In this document: positions 8,497 to 17,078 of the stretch, in pieces
How the letters are laid out: every line of letters begins with the position of its first letter
Position numbering within the stretch: the stretch's first letter is position 1
From: Draconibacterium mangrovi_A
Lineage (GTDB): Bacteria > Bacteroidota > Bacteroidia > Bacteroidales > Prolixibacteraceae
Length of the DNA stretch: 64,000 nucleotides
NCBI RefSeq assembly: GCF_037646455.1
Contig: NZ_JBBIXN010000003.1
Coordinates: forward strand, 1-64,000
Reading direction: 5' to 3'
The notes under the pieces: generated by a model
Seen by the model: the letters and a program-made list of their open reading frames with translations, nothing else
What the model was told of the DNA's origin: nothing
Databases searched by the model: none
Program-made: the position numbers and the translations under genes

Positions 8497-8952
8497 ATGA
8501 AACAAACGGTTGTGAATCAAAAGATGGACAGACTGAAGAAGAAAAAATGGATATTTTTAATGTCATTTTTGTTGATAGTGATTTCCTGTGAGCGAAAATT
8601 TGAATTTTTTGAGTTCAATTGTGAAGATTGCTACCAGGAAAAGCCGGAATATGGACCATTGATTATCTATTTCTCTTTCAACGATGAGAATGACTTTGTC
8701 CTTTATACCATTTACAAGGGTAAGTTTGAAAATCGTATTGAAGAATATGTTGGCACTGCCTTCATAATAGAAGAACAAATTGAAGTCCCGGTTAATGAAT
8801 ATTATTCAGTCGAGGCGAAATATATAAGCGGGACTGATACTATTTATGTGGTTGACGGCGATCGGTTTGACCTAGAGCGGGAAAACAGCAAATGCGACAA
8901 AAAATGCTATTATTTTAAGGGAGGAATTATTGACGTGAGATTAAAAGAATAG
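8497..8952 (+). CDS. Small lipoprotein coupled to the ankyrin-repeat gene, hypothetical
   Basis: Up to 151 residues. A basic N-terminus (RLKKKKWIF), a hydrophobic stretch and the lipobox LIVISC (Cys31) mark an exported lipoprotein. The mature part is acidic, with four further cysteines in two pairs (FNCEDCYQE near 42 and SKCDKKCYYF near 137), which could form disulfides in the periplasm. A second start at Met10 (8524) gives a more typical signal peptide. The family is not recognised. The gene follows the ankyrin-repeat gene after 2 bp, suggesting that the two products act together at the outer membrane (inference). Confidence 0.7.
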   Translation: MKQTVVNQKMDRLKKKKWIFLMSFLLIVISCERKFEFFEFNCEDCYQEKPEYGPLIIYFSFNDENDFVLYTIYKGKFENRIEEYVGTAFIIEEQIEVPVNEYYSVEAKYISGTDTIYVVDGDRFDLERENSKCDKKCYYFKGGIIDVRLKE

Positions 8953-9121
8953 TCGTATAACCTATGAATTTCTCATTTTCCCTTTTGAATAAAAAAAGGT
9001 GGCGAAGGAGAAAGTAAATGAAAATAAAACCGGAGTAATACAATTTTAACTAAATTGAAACATAAATTTTGAACAATAGCCGTTTATTAACGGTTTCAGG
9101 AATAAACTAAATTTTAACATT

Positions 9122-9784
9122 ATGGTAGACAGAATTTCAGACCCCATTGGAAGGTTGATGGGACTGCGTTATAAATCACATCCCTGGCACGGCGTATCCA
9201 TTGGGCAAAATGCTCCCGAAGAATTAACTGCTTTTATTGAAGTGGTATCGACAGATACCGTTAAATATGAAATTGATAAAGACAGCGGTTATTTACGTGT
9301 CGATCGCCCGCAAAAGTTCTCGAATGTTGTTCCGGCTTTGTATGGATTCATTCCGCAAACTTTTTGCGGCAACAATGTTGGAGAATACTGTAACAAGAAA
9401 ACCGGCAGAAAAAATATTAAAGGTGATGGCGACCCGATTGACATTTGTGTGCTGACCGAAAAAGACCTTGCACACGGCGATTTACTTGTAACGGCTCGCC
9501 CGATTGGCGGATTCAGAATGATTGATGGCGATCAGGCAGATGATAAAATTATTGCCGTGCTGGATAACGACACCGTTTACGGGCATATAAAAGATGTTTC
9601 AGAAGTTCCGGGAATCGTAATCCAACGTTTGGAACACTATTTTTTAACCTACAAAGATATGCCGGGTGTTGACAGCAATACCGAAATTGCTGCAACTTAC
9701 GGAGTGGACGAAGCTCTGGAAGTAATTCTTTTGTCGATTAAGGACTACAACGATAAATTTGCTAACCTGGGTAAGTTGCTTTAG
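9122..9784 (+). CDS. ppa: Inorganic pyrophosphatase, family I
   Basis: A 220-residue soluble pyrophosphatase that hydrolyses PPi to phosphate, driving biosynthetic reactions forward. The family I core is clear: YGFIPQTFCG (about 78-87), the metal-binding GDGDPIDICVLTE (about 100-112, DxDPxD type), GGFRMIDGDQADDKIIAV (about 129-146) and a C-terminal YKDMPG region. It is somewhat longer than E. coli Ppa (176 aa), with an extended N-terminus (SHPWHGVSIG) that is usual in Bacteroidota homologues. It is monocistronic, with an AT-rich leader upstream. Confidence 0.93.
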   Translation: MVDRISDPIGRLMGLRYKSHPWHGVSIGQNAPEELTAFIEVVSTDTVKYEIDKDSGYLRVDRPQKFSNVVPALYGFIPQTFCGNNVGEYCNKKTGRKNIKGDGDPIDICVLTEKDLAHGDLLVTARPIGGFRMIDGDQADDKIIAVLDNDTVYGHIKDVSEVPGIVIQRLEHYFLTYKDMPGVDSNTEIAATYGVDEALEVILLSIKDYNDKFANLGKLL

Positions 9785-9812
9785 TTAGCCGAAATTTTTA
9801 ATAATATAGCGC

Positions 9813-10223
9813 TTAGTCTTTCTGCAAATTAATGGAAATTTGTCGGAAGGCTTTTTTTATGGCACTTTCTACCTTTGAATAGACTGGCATTTCTTTTCCG
9901 ATGTAAATAAAAAATACAGCCAACTGTTGTTCCCCAAGTTCGAGGTACAATTCGTTTTTGTTTAAACGATAAGCTTCACGCATCAGTCGCTTTATACGGT
10001 TGCGTTTTACGGCCTGTTTAAAATTCTTTTTACTTACTGTAAAGCCTGCCTGAACCGGACTTGATGTATTTAGCGGTGTTGACAGGAAAACTACTTTTAA
10101 TGGAAAAGCCAGAAACGTTTGACCCTCAGAAAAAAGCCGGTCGATGATTTTTTTACTGCACAGCCGTTCATCTTTTTTAAAGGAGTAAGATGGTGTGGTT
10201 TTTATTTCTGATTTATTTTCCAT
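9813..10223 (-). CDS. rnpA: Ribonuclease P protein component
   Basis: The 136-residue protein subunit of RNase P, which matures the 5' ends of tRNAs with the catalytic RNA. The RNR signature is RNRIKRLMREAYRLNK, preceded by GFTVSKKNFKQAVK, and the N-terminal FKKDERLCSKKIIDRLFSEG is typical. The reading frame continues to an ATG at 10241, but that codon lies inside the hairpin terminator of the upstream hemD gene, so the internal ATG at 10223 is chosen. No rpmH lies next to it, unlike the common gammaproteobacterial and Firmicutes layout. The RNase P RNA is not in the window as far as I can see. Confidence 0.93.
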   Translation of the reverse strand: MENKSEIKTTPSYSFKKDERLCSKKIIDRLFSEGQTFLAFPLKVVFLSTPLNTSSPVQAGFTVSKKNFKQAVKRNRIKRLMREAYRLNKNELYLELGEQQLAVFFIYIGKEMPVYSKVESAIKKAFRQISINLQKD

Positions 10224-10232
10224 GAAAAAAGT

Positions 10233-10264
10233 AAAGGCCATCAGTCAACCGACTGACAGCCTTT
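10233..10264 (-). terminator. Intrinsic terminator of hemD
   Basis: AAAGGC pairs with GCCTTT and TCAGTC with GACTGA, separated by a 2-nt internal loop and closed by a 4-nt AACC loop. On the minus strand it is followed by ACTTTTTT. It lies between the hemD stop (10286) and rnpA. Confidence 0.75.
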
Positions 10265-10285
10265 CAAAAATATGGATTTTTATTT

Positions 10286-11032
10286 TTAGTTCTTATTATT
10301 CTTTTTGATATACTGTTCCAAAGCCATGGTCATTGACGGAGCCTGGGCAGTTGGAGCTTCAATATCGAGCCTCAAACCAGCATCGCGAACTGCTTTTGCT
10401 GTTGATGGCCCGAAACAGGCAATGCGAGTGCTGTTTTGTTCAAATTCAGGAAAATTCTGATACAGCGACTTTATTCCCGACGGACTGAAAAATACAAGAA
10501 CATCGTATTTTATATCCGCTAAATCGGAAAGATCGGCACTCACCGTACGGTACAAAATTGCTTTTGTGTATTTGTATCCACCCTGATCGAGCAAACTTGG
10601 AATTTCCTGTTTGTGGATATCAGAAAGTGGTACTAAAAAGCGTTCGTCGGAATGCTTTTTCATTACGCTGGTGAGATCGGCAAACTTACCGTTGGCATAA
10701 AAGATCTTACGCTTGCGGTAAACAATGTACTTTTGCAAGTAGAATGCTGTGGCTTCTGAAATGCAGAAGTACTTCATGGAATCCGGAACGGTAATGCGCA
10801 TTTCCTGGCAGATCCTGAAATAATGATCAATTGCGGTACGGCTGGTAAAAATTACCGCCGTATGATCCAGAATCTGAATCCGCGTTTTTCGGAAATCTTT
10901 AGCAGGTACTCCTTCTACTTGTATAAAAGGTCTGAAATCAATCTTAAGACCGTTCTTTTCCGCTAATTCAAAATAAGGAGACTTTGCTGTTTGAGGCTCC
11001 GGCTGTGAAACTAAAATGCTCTTGACTTTCAA
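10286..11032 (-). CDS. hemD: Uroporphyrinogen-III synthase
   Basis: A 248-residue HEM4-family protein that closes and isomerises hydroxymethylbilane to uroporphyrinogen III in tetrapyrrole synthesis. Two alternating lobes are visible: VIFTSRTAIDHYF (about 60-72) in the first and VLVFFSPSGIKSLYQNF (about 178-194) with IACFGPSTAKAVRDAGL (about 203-219) in the second; the last block is the most conserved motif of this divergent family. It starts with VKSILVSQPEP. It follows a DUF4271 membrane-protein gene after 31 bp, a neighbourhood typical for Bacteroidota, and has its own terminator. Confidence 0.88.
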   Translation of the reverse strand: MKVKSILVSQPEPQTAKSPYFELAEKNGLKIDFRPFIQVEGVPAKDFRKTRIQILDHTAVIFTSRTAIDHYFRICQEMRITVPDSMKYFCISEATAFYLQKYIVYRKRKIFYANGKFADLTSVMKKHSDERFLVPLSDIHKQEIPSLLDQGGYKYTKAILYRTVSADLSDLADIKYDVLVFFSPSGIKSLYQNFPEFEQNSTRIACFGPSTAKAVRDAGLRLDIEAPTAQAPSMTMALEQYIKKNNKN

Positions 11033-11063
11033 AGTTTTATGCTTTTAATGAAACATTTCCCTT

Positions 11064-12026
11064 CTATTCAACTACAACTACTTTATAAATTAAAAGCAAG
11101 GGTAAAAATTCAAGGGTACAAAGGTATAAAAAGAGATAAAATATAGAAAATTGTTTTCTCAATAAAATGAAAACACCTCTTTGAAGTATTATTGCATAGA
11201 AAATGAATACAATGGCTATACCCGTAACAATCAGTAAAAGAGTCTGTTGTATGGGTGAGAATGCCACAAGAGCAATGAGTGGTAGTAGTATTAAACCAAG
11301 CGCGCGGAAGGTATTATCCATGTTAAAAAGGAATTCCCGGGTCTCATTTTTCGTTTCAAACAGCAAACCAAGTACCTTATAGAGTAATTTTTTACCCAAA
11401 AAGTAAATAATAACACTTCCTAAAACGAGGGCAAAATAGCTTAGCTTATTGTTAGCATGCGACCACTCGAAAAATCGTAAATTCTGATAAACGAATATTG
11501 ACAATGTGAGGTAAAAAATTACGTCGAGCCGGTAGGCGGCATGAGCAGCCGGATAATTGCTTTCCTGCCACATACGCACCGCTGTTGGGTAATTTACCAA
11601 TGACGTAAACAGATGTTTGATGTATTTTACGTAGGAATAGCGAATGGTTGCAAAAAGCAAAATGCCTGTAAAGAGTAGTACCGTTAGCCAATCGGTGCCC
11701 GTGTTTGGTTTGCTGCGCTCGGGTAATATTACATCAATACCGGTGAGTTCCGTCTGCGTTAACTGCAGATTCTCTCGCGATGAAATAAATTTTGAGGTGT
11801 CGACCGGTAATTTATGGTCTTGCTGCAAACGCCAGTTACGTATTTGTTCGACGGTATATTTTGGTACTTCTGCTTCCCGAAGTTCATTTTCTCTCCTTGG
11901 TGGTTCATTGATTTCCATGACCGAAACCGGCTTTCGTTCAATGTGAAGCGTGTTCTCGGGCAAGTGCTGGTTAGCCAGCTTTTTCACCTGAACACTGTCT
12001 TGTTGATATGTAACGTGGGCATCCAT
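11064..12026 (-). CDS. DUF4271 integral membrane protein
   Basis: About 320 residues from the ATG at 12026. The first 100 or so residues are polar (proline- and charge-rich, for example HLPENTLHIERKPVSVMEIN); after that come about six to seven hydrophobic helices (WLTVLLFTGILLFATIRYSY; FYLTLSIFVYQNLRFF; YFALVLGSVIIYFLGKKLLY; GLILLPLIALVAF; LLLIVTGIAIVFIFYAIILQ; FYLFLYLCTLEFLPLLLIYK). This matches DUF4271, a Bacteroidota family normally found directly upstream of hemD. The function is unknown. The frame is open to a TTG at 12165, but that would overlap the leader and start of the divergent dus gene, so I prefer the internal Met. Confidence 0.82.
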   Translation of the reverse strand: MDAHVTYQQDSVQVKKLANQHLPENTLHIERKPVSVMEINEPPRRENELREAEVPKYTVEQIRNWRLQQDHKLPVDTSKFISSRENLQLTQTELTGIDVILPERSKPNTGTDWLTVLLFTGILLFATIRYSYVKYIKHLFTSLVNYPTAVRMWQESNYPAAHAAYRLDVIFYLTLSIFVYQNLRFFEWSHANNKLSYFALVLGSVIIYFLGKKLLYKVLGLLFETKNETREFLFNMDNTFRALGLILLPLIALVAFSPIQQTLLLIVTGIAIVFIFYAIILQRGVFILLRKQFSIFYLFLYLCTLEFLPLLLIYKVVVVE

Positions 12027-12134
12027 ATAAATGTGCAGCAAAGATACCAATTTTGTTGTCTTCTGTATGTTATTTTGAAGGTACAGCACACGGCATAAGT
12101 TTGAATTGTGTATTTTAATTCCCGATTTTACGGA

Positions 12135-13091
12135 ATGAAGTTTATGATTTACCTGGCGCCAATACAAGGATTCACTGATTACGTATATCGAAAAGCATAT
12201 GCAAACATCTTTTCCGGTGTCGATGCGTTTTTCATTCCCTACATTACGGCGCCGAACGACAAACTATTAAAGAAATACGAGCGTGAAATCCGACCGGAAA
12301 ATAATCTTTACGGAAGATGTGTTCCGCAGCTTTTGTTCCGCGATGTGCAGGAACTGTACTTTTTGATTTCAGTAGTAAAAGATCACGGGTACTCTGAAGC
12401 GAACCTGAATTTGGGCTGTCCGTATCCAATGGTTACCAATCGCGGACGGGGAGCTGCTCTTCTCGCGAATCCGAATGAATTACGATCGATTCTCGACGGA
12501 TTTTTTCGGCATTTCAAGCTGAAACTTTCGGTTAAACTGCGTGCCGGATTAAAAAGCCCGGACGAGCTGAAAGCGATAATTCAGGTATTGAACGACTATC
12601 CTGCATCAGAGATTATTCTGCACGCGCGAGTTGCACAGCAGTTGTACAAAGGTCCCATAAACGATGAGGCTTTTCAATTAGCCGTCGCGAGGTCGGAGCA
12701 CCCTGTGGTATATAACGGCGATATTTTTTCGGTTGAAGCTTTTGAAAGCCGTTCGGATAAGTTTGCCGATGTGAGCGACTGGATGTTGGGACGCGGAATA
12801 TTGATGAATGCTTTTTTACCTGCAGAAATTAAGGGAAAGCGATTTACAGAAGAAGAAAAACGTACAATCTTGCACGAATTTCATGATGAAATTGTGGAAG
12901 CGTATTTACAGACTGCCGATAACGAGGGAAATGCTGTGAACAAACTCAGGCAATGCTGGATTTATTTCAGCCATCATTTTGATGATCAGTCCCGTGTATT
13001 TAAGAAAATAAAAAAATCGAAGAGCCTGAACGACATAAAACGGGAAGCTTTATTGCTGATTCGGGATTCGGCTTTGAAGCAGAGTTGCTAA
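12135..13091 (+). CDS. tRNA-dihydrouridine synthase family protein
   Basis: A 318-residue FMN-dependent enzyme that reduces uridine to dihydrouridine in the D-loop of tRNA. Key features: N-terminal YLAPIQGFTDYVYRKAY, NLGCPYPMVTNRGRGAALL with the catalytic Cys (about residue 93), SVKLRAG (about 132), EIILHARVAQQLYKGP (about 161), and the phosphate-binding NGDIFS/MLGRGIL region near 190-225. It is a distinct subfamily from the DusB at 28.3 kb. Met10 of the open frame (12135) is preferred to the first possible codon at 12108; Met13 also fits. Its stop overlaps the convergent small gene by 4 bp. Confidence 0.9.
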   Translation: MKFMIYLAPIQGFTDYVYRKAYANIFSGVDAFFIPYITAPNDKLLKKYEREIRPENNLYGRCVPQLLFRDVQELYFLISVVKDHGYSEANLNLGCPYPMVTNRGRGAALLANPNELRSILDGFFRHFKLKLSVKLRAGLKSPDELKAIIQVLNDYPASEIILHARVAQQLYKGPINDEAFQLAVARSEHPVVYNGDIFSVEAFESRSDKFADVSDWMLGRGILMNAFLPAEIKGKRFTEEEKRTILHEFHDEIVEAYLQTADNEGNAVNKLRQCWIYFSHHFDDQSRVFKKIKKSKSLNDIKREALLLIRDSALKQSC

Positions 13092-13246
13092 TCGTAACGA
13101 CAATTTTTTTCTTCGTACTCTTCCATAAGTTTTGACAGTCGAAAGAATTCCTGTTCCTCTTTTTCGTTTTTGGGAATGTTGCAAATTTGTAGAAAGCGGT
13201 TCAGTGCCTCGCGGTAATCCTCCTCAGTTTCAATTTCTGTGATCAT
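13088..13246 (-). CDS. 52-residue acidic protein downstream of polA
   Basis: The frame opens 12 codons earlier inside polA, but the ATG at 13246, 5 bp past the polA stop, is the likely start. The product (MITEIETEEDYREALNRFLQ...) is a short amphipathic helical protein. The pattern EEDYREALNR then EEQEFFRLSKLMEEYEEKNC resembles the N-terminal part of HigA-type antitoxins, but no helix-turn-helix domain follows. It probably belongs to the queD-polA transcript. It overlaps the convergent dus stop by 4 bp (shared CTAA). Function unknown. Confidence 0.6.
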   Translation of the reverse strand: MITEIETEEDYREALNRFLQICNIPKNEKEEQEFFRLSKLMEEYEEKNCRYD

Positions 13247-13250
13247 TTTT

Positions 13251-16022
13251 CTAGTGTGCATCCAACCAGTTATTTGCTGCATTCATTTCAACAATCAACT
13301 GAACTCCAATGTTTACTGCCTCTTCCATTTTTGTCTTTACCAGCTTTTTCATCGATTCGAGTTCCGGTTTGTAAATATCGAAATTTAATTCATCGTGTAC
13401 CTGAATGATCATTTTCGATTTTAGGTTTTGTTTCTCCATTTCGCGATGAATATTGATCATCGCAATTTTAATGACGTCTGCTGCCGATCCCTGGATTGGA
13501 GCATTTATCGCATTTCGTTCGGCCATTCCGCGAACCACTGCATTGGCCGAATTAATGTCTTTAAGATAGCGCCGGCGGCCTTTAATGGTTTCAACGTAAC
13601 CCTGGTCCTGTGCCAGTTTTATTTGTTTGTCCATAAATTCCTTGATCTTTGGAAAACTCTCGAAATAACCATCAATCAGATCTTTGGCTTCAGAACGTGA
13701 GATGTTTAGTCGTTGCGACAGGCCAAAAGCCGAAATGCCGTAAATAATTCCGAAGTTGGCCGTTTTTGCTTTTCGCCGCATATCAGCATCTACTTCCCCT
13801 TCATCTATTTTATTGATTTTTGCTGCGGTAATGGCATGTATGTCCTTCCCTTCGTTAAAAGCACGCTTCATCTCTTCGTCTTCGCTAAGTGCGGCCATTA
13901 TTCGTAATTCAATCTGCGAGTAGTCGGCCGAAAGAAAAACATGCTTATCATCCGAAGGAATAAAGGCTTTTCTCATTTCGCGCCCGGCCGCATCGCGAAT
14001 TGGAATATTTTGGAGATTTGGATTCACTGAGCTCAATCGTCCCGTAGCCGCAATGGCCTGATTATAGGAAGTATGTATTTTCCCGGTTTGTTTATTCACC
14101 AACAGCGGTAAAGCTTCAACATAGGTGGAAAGCAATTTTTTAAGCCCGCGGAAATCCAGTACTTTTTGCACAATCGGATGGCGATCGACCAAACGAATCA
14201 GCACATCTTCGGAAGTAGAGTATTGCTTGGTTTTTGTTTTTTTCGCATTGCTGTCGATTTTCAGCTTCTCAAACAAAATTGGTCCAAGTTGTTTGGGCGA
14301 CGAAACATTAAATTCTTCACCGGCCAGATCAATAATCTCTTTTTCAAGTTGGATGATCTGCTCGCGCAATTTTTTTGCATAAGTATTCAGTTCTTCTGTA
14401 TTAATTTTAACTCCTGCGCGTTCCATCTCAGTTAGTACAGGAACCAGCGGCATTTCAATCGTTTCAAAAAGTTCGCGTACACCGGCTTTGTCTACTTCCG
14501 GATCAATGGTCAGTTTCAGTTGCAAGGTCAAATCGGCATCTTCGCAGGCATAATCGCGCAATTTATCGGTTGGCACCGAACGCATTGTCAGCTGGTTTTT
14601 TCCTTTTTTCCCGATGAGTTGTACGGTCGGAACTTTCTCGTAATTCAGGTACTGCAGGCACAACTGGTCGAGGTTGTGTTTCATATCGGGCTGGATGAGG
14701 TAATGCGCTAACATGGTGTCGTACAATTTCCCTTTCACCGGAATGTCGTAGTTACTCAGAATCAGAATATCGTATTTTATGTTCTGCCCGATTTTTACCA
14801 CATTCTCATCGGCAAAAACTTCCCGGAATTCGTCCATGATTTTTTGGGCTTCCTCACGTTTTTTAGGAAGTGTGACACAATACGCCTCGTGGGTTCGGAA
14901 CGAAAACGACATGGCAACAATTTCGGCCGTGTGCGGATCAAGCCCTGTAGTTTCTGTATCGAAACAAAACTCTTTTTGTACCGAAAGTTCAGCACGCAGG
15001 CTGGCACGTTGCATTTCATTTTCAACCAGGTAATACTGGTGGGGTACCGTTTCGATATTTTCAGTTGTTTTTGTTTCAGAAGTGGCTGTTTCAGGGGCAC
15101 CGAAAAGTGTACCCTGCATGGCCGGTTGCTGGGGCACATCACTCAATTCCAAACGGGAGATTAGCGATTTAAACTCCAGTTCTTCAAATAACTTTCGCAG
15201 GTCTTCTTTGTGAAACTCTTCGCGGGTAAGTCCTTTTTTATCAAAATCGATCGGTACATCGGTGATAATGGTGGCGAGTTTTCTGGAGAGACGAACCTGT
15301 TCTTCATTCTCGACCAGATTTTCTTTTTGTTTGCCTTTCAATTGATCGATGTTCTCGTAAATGCCATCAATGCTGCTGTACTGAGCAATAAGTTTTTGTG
15401 CTGTTTTGGGGCCAATGCCCGGACATCCCGGTATATTATCGGCCGAATCGCCCATCAGCCCGAGTATGTCGATCATCTGTTCAGCTTTGTCGATGCCGAA
15501 ATTTTCCTTCACTTCATCCGTGCCCCATACTTCTGCATCGCCACCGGCTTTCCCCGGTTTGAACATCAAAACATGGTCCGAAACAAGCTGGGCATAATCC
15601 TTGTCCGGTGTCATCATGTAAGTGGTAAAACCTTCTGTTTCTGCCTTTTTTGCAAGGGTTCCAATAACATCGTCGGCTTCGTATCCTGCTTTTTCGATAA
15701 TCGGGATATTAAATGCTTCAATGATTTTCCGGATGTAGGGAATCGATTTCCGCAGATCTTCGGGCATTTCTTCACGGTTGGCTTTGTATTCTTTGTACAT
15801 CTCGTGCCTGAAAGTGGGTGCCGAAACATCGAAAACCACACCTATAAAATCCGGATTTTCCTTTTCCAGAAGTTGCACAATGGTGTTGGTTACACCCAGC
15901 ATTGCCGAGGTATTCACTCCTTTCGAGTTGAAACGCGGATTGCGGATAAAAGCAAAATAACTGCGGTAGATCAATGCGTACGCATCAAGAAGAAATAGAT
16001 TTTGTTGATCGGCTTCTGGCAT
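13251..16022 (-). CDS. polA: DNA polymerase I
   Basis: A 923-residue polymerase with all three domains. 5'-3' exonuclease (1 to about 295): LFLLDAYALIYRSYFAF, EADDVIGTLAKKAE, GDSADNIPGCPGIGPKTA. 3'-5' proofreading exonuclease (about 325-515) with the active DxE motif in FDTETTGLDPH and the YACEDADLT motif, so proofreading is likely intact. Polymerase (about 545-923): motif A LSADYSQIELRIMAAL, motif B RRKAKTANFGIIYGISAFG, motif C IIQVHDELNFDI. It repairs gaps and removes RNA primers. It starts 11 bp after the queD stop and is followed after 4 bp by a small acidic gene, so the three probably form one operon. Confidence 0.97.
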   Translation of the reverse strand: MPEADQQNLFLLDAYALIYRSYFAFIRNPRFNSKGVNTSAMLGVTNTIVQLLEKENPDFIGVVFDVSAPTFRHEMYKEYKANREEMPEDLRKSIPYIRKIIEAFNIPIIEKAGYEADDVIGTLAKKAETEGFTTYMMTPDKDYAQLVSDHVLMFKPGKAGGDAEVWGTDEVKENFGIDKAEQMIDILGLMGDSADNIPGCPGIGPKTAQKLIAQYSSIDGIYENIDQLKGKQKENLVENEEQVRLSRKLATIITDVPIDFDKKGLTREEFHKEDLRKLFEELEFKSLISRLELSDVPQQPAMQGTLFGAPETATSETKTTENIETVPHQYYLVENEMQRASLRAELSVQKEFCFDTETTGLDPHTAEIVAMSFSFRTHEAYCVTLPKKREEAQKIMDEFREVFADENVVKIGQNIKYDILILSNYDIPVKGKLYDTMLAHYLIQPDMKHNLDQLCLQYLNYEKVPTVQLIGKKGKNQLTMRSVPTDKLRDYACEDADLTLQLKLTIDPEVDKAGVRELFETIEMPLVPVLTEMERAGVKINTEELNTYAKKLREQIIQLEKEIIDLAGEEFNVSSPKQLGPILFEKLKIDSNAKKTKTKQYSTSEDVLIRLVDRHPIVQKVLDFRGLKKLLSTYVEALPLLVNKQTGKIHTSYNQAIAATGRLSSVNPNLQNIPIRDAAGREMRKAFIPSDDKHVFLSADYSQIELRIMAALSEDEEMKRAFNEGKDIHAITAAKINKIDEGEVDADMRRKAKTANFGIIYGISAFGLSQRLNISRSEAKDLIDGYFESFPKIKEFMDKQIKLAQDQGYVETIKGRRRYLKDINSANAVVRGMAERNAINAPIQGSAADVIKIAMINIHREMEKQNLKSKMIIQVHDELNFDIYKPELESMKKLVKTKMEEAVNIGVQLIVEMNAANNWLDAH

Positions 16023-16033
16023 ATTTTAATGTA

Positions 16034-16483
16034 TTACGGATTATCAGTTGCAAACCATTCGGCATAAGAATTCGATGTTTCGAAAAGTCGCATGCTAAAA
16101 AGAGAAACGTTTGAAGGGAAAGCTTGTTGAAGAATTTGTGCAAAATGTAACAACAAGTTTTCAGTAGTAGGTTGAAAATCGACCACGATCAGTCGTTCGG
16201 TAGCCTTTTTGAAAGCATCGATGTGATCATCGGGGAACAGTGAATTCACCACCAAAGCATGATCGAAATGAAAGATTACTTTTTTTTGAACCAACTCTTT
16301 TAGCTGACCAAAATCGATTACCATTCCGTCTTTCGGATGACCCGGTTCCGTTTTGGGATCACCAAGCAGCGTTACTTCCAAATGATAAGTGTGGCCATGA
16401 ATATTTCGGCAAATTCCATCGTATTCATACAAGGCATGCGCCATCTCGAAATGAAAATTCCTTGTGACCCTGATTAAAGACAT
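16034..16483 (-). CDS. queD: 6-carboxytetrahydropterin synthase / 6-pyruvoyl-tetrahydropterin synthase family
   Basis: 149 residues. QueD converts 7,8-dihydroneopterin triphosphate to 6-carboxytetrahydropterin in queuosine/7-deazaguanine synthesis. Zinc ligands and catalytic residues are visible: FHFEMAHAL (first His), CRNIHGHTYHLEV (Cys about 25 and the HGH pair), DGMVIDFGQLK (about 53-63), FDHALVVN (His) and the C-terminal RLFETSNSYAEWF with its Glu. Length is a little above E. coli QueD (121 aa). No other queuosine genes are adjacent. It heads the queD-polA operon, divergent from a small lipoprotein gene. Confidence 0.88.
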   Translation of the reverse strand: MSLIRVTRNFHFEMAHALYEYDGICRNIHGHTYHLEVTLLGDPKTEPGHPKDGMVIDFGQLKELVQKKVIFHFDHALVVNSLFPDDHIDAFKKATERLIVVDFQPTTENLLLHFAQILQQAFPSNVSLFSMRLFETSNSYAEWFATDNP

Positions 16484-16670
16484 TTAGATTGATTTTTGGA
16501 TCTGTGAAACGAGTTCCGTTAAGTCGGGACGGGTTCCATGTGATACTTTCTACATAAAAAATTTTAATCGCATGAAAGTAAGGTTTTTTCGGAAAACATT
16601 AAATTCAATCTCCGAAAAACCCACGCAACCATTTATTGTGTTCAGGCATCTGTAATATATAATCTATTCA

Positions 16671-17078
16671 ATGAAAAAGCTGTTCTTCATAATCGTTTTA
16701 CTTCCCTATCTGTTTTTTTCGTGTGAAACTGAGGTTTACGATTCCGGTGAATTTCAATACGAAAACGAAACGGAGTTTGATGTGCTCCGCAATTACCGGT
16801 CGATGGATGAAAAACTTCAAATCAGGATTGACAATATTCATGATTCGCGTTGTCCGATTGGTGCTACTTGTATCTGGCAAGGTGAAGCCAAAGTTTTTAT
16901 GACTTTAATTGCAGAGGCTGAAAATCATTTGGTTCTAAGCACTTTCGACAATCAGAGGGATACAGTACTGAATTATGAAATCATACTGACTGATGTTTTG
17001 CCTTATCCCGACCTGTCGGTTGAAATTGATCCTGAAGACTATAAGGTTGTACTTCAGATTAACAGGTTGGCAGACTAG
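16671..17078 (+). CDS. Small lipoprotein, hypothetical
   Basis: 135 residues. Signal peptide with lipobox (LPYLFFSC, Cys18). The mature part contains DSRCPIGATCIWQGEAKV (about 59-76), a motif repeated in many short secreted proteins of Bacteroidota in which two cysteines and a Trp-x-Gly hold together a small beta domain. The protein then runs VVLQINRL at its end, consistent with a beta-sandwich. Function unknown. Its stop overlaps the convergent mntP stop by 4 bp. Confidence 0.75.
   Translation: MKKLFFIIVLLPYLFFSCETEVYDSGEFQYENETEFDVLRNYRSMDEKLQIRIDNIHDSRCPIGATCIWQGEAKVFMTLIAEAENHLVLSTFDNQRDTVLNYEIILTDVLPYPDLSVEIDPEDYKVVLQINRLAD

Noticed and set aside
15210..15998. 262-codon open frame antisense to polA
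   Set aside because: polA is unmistakable on the other strand; the long frame is a codon-usage shadow, rich in Phe/Cys with no motifs.
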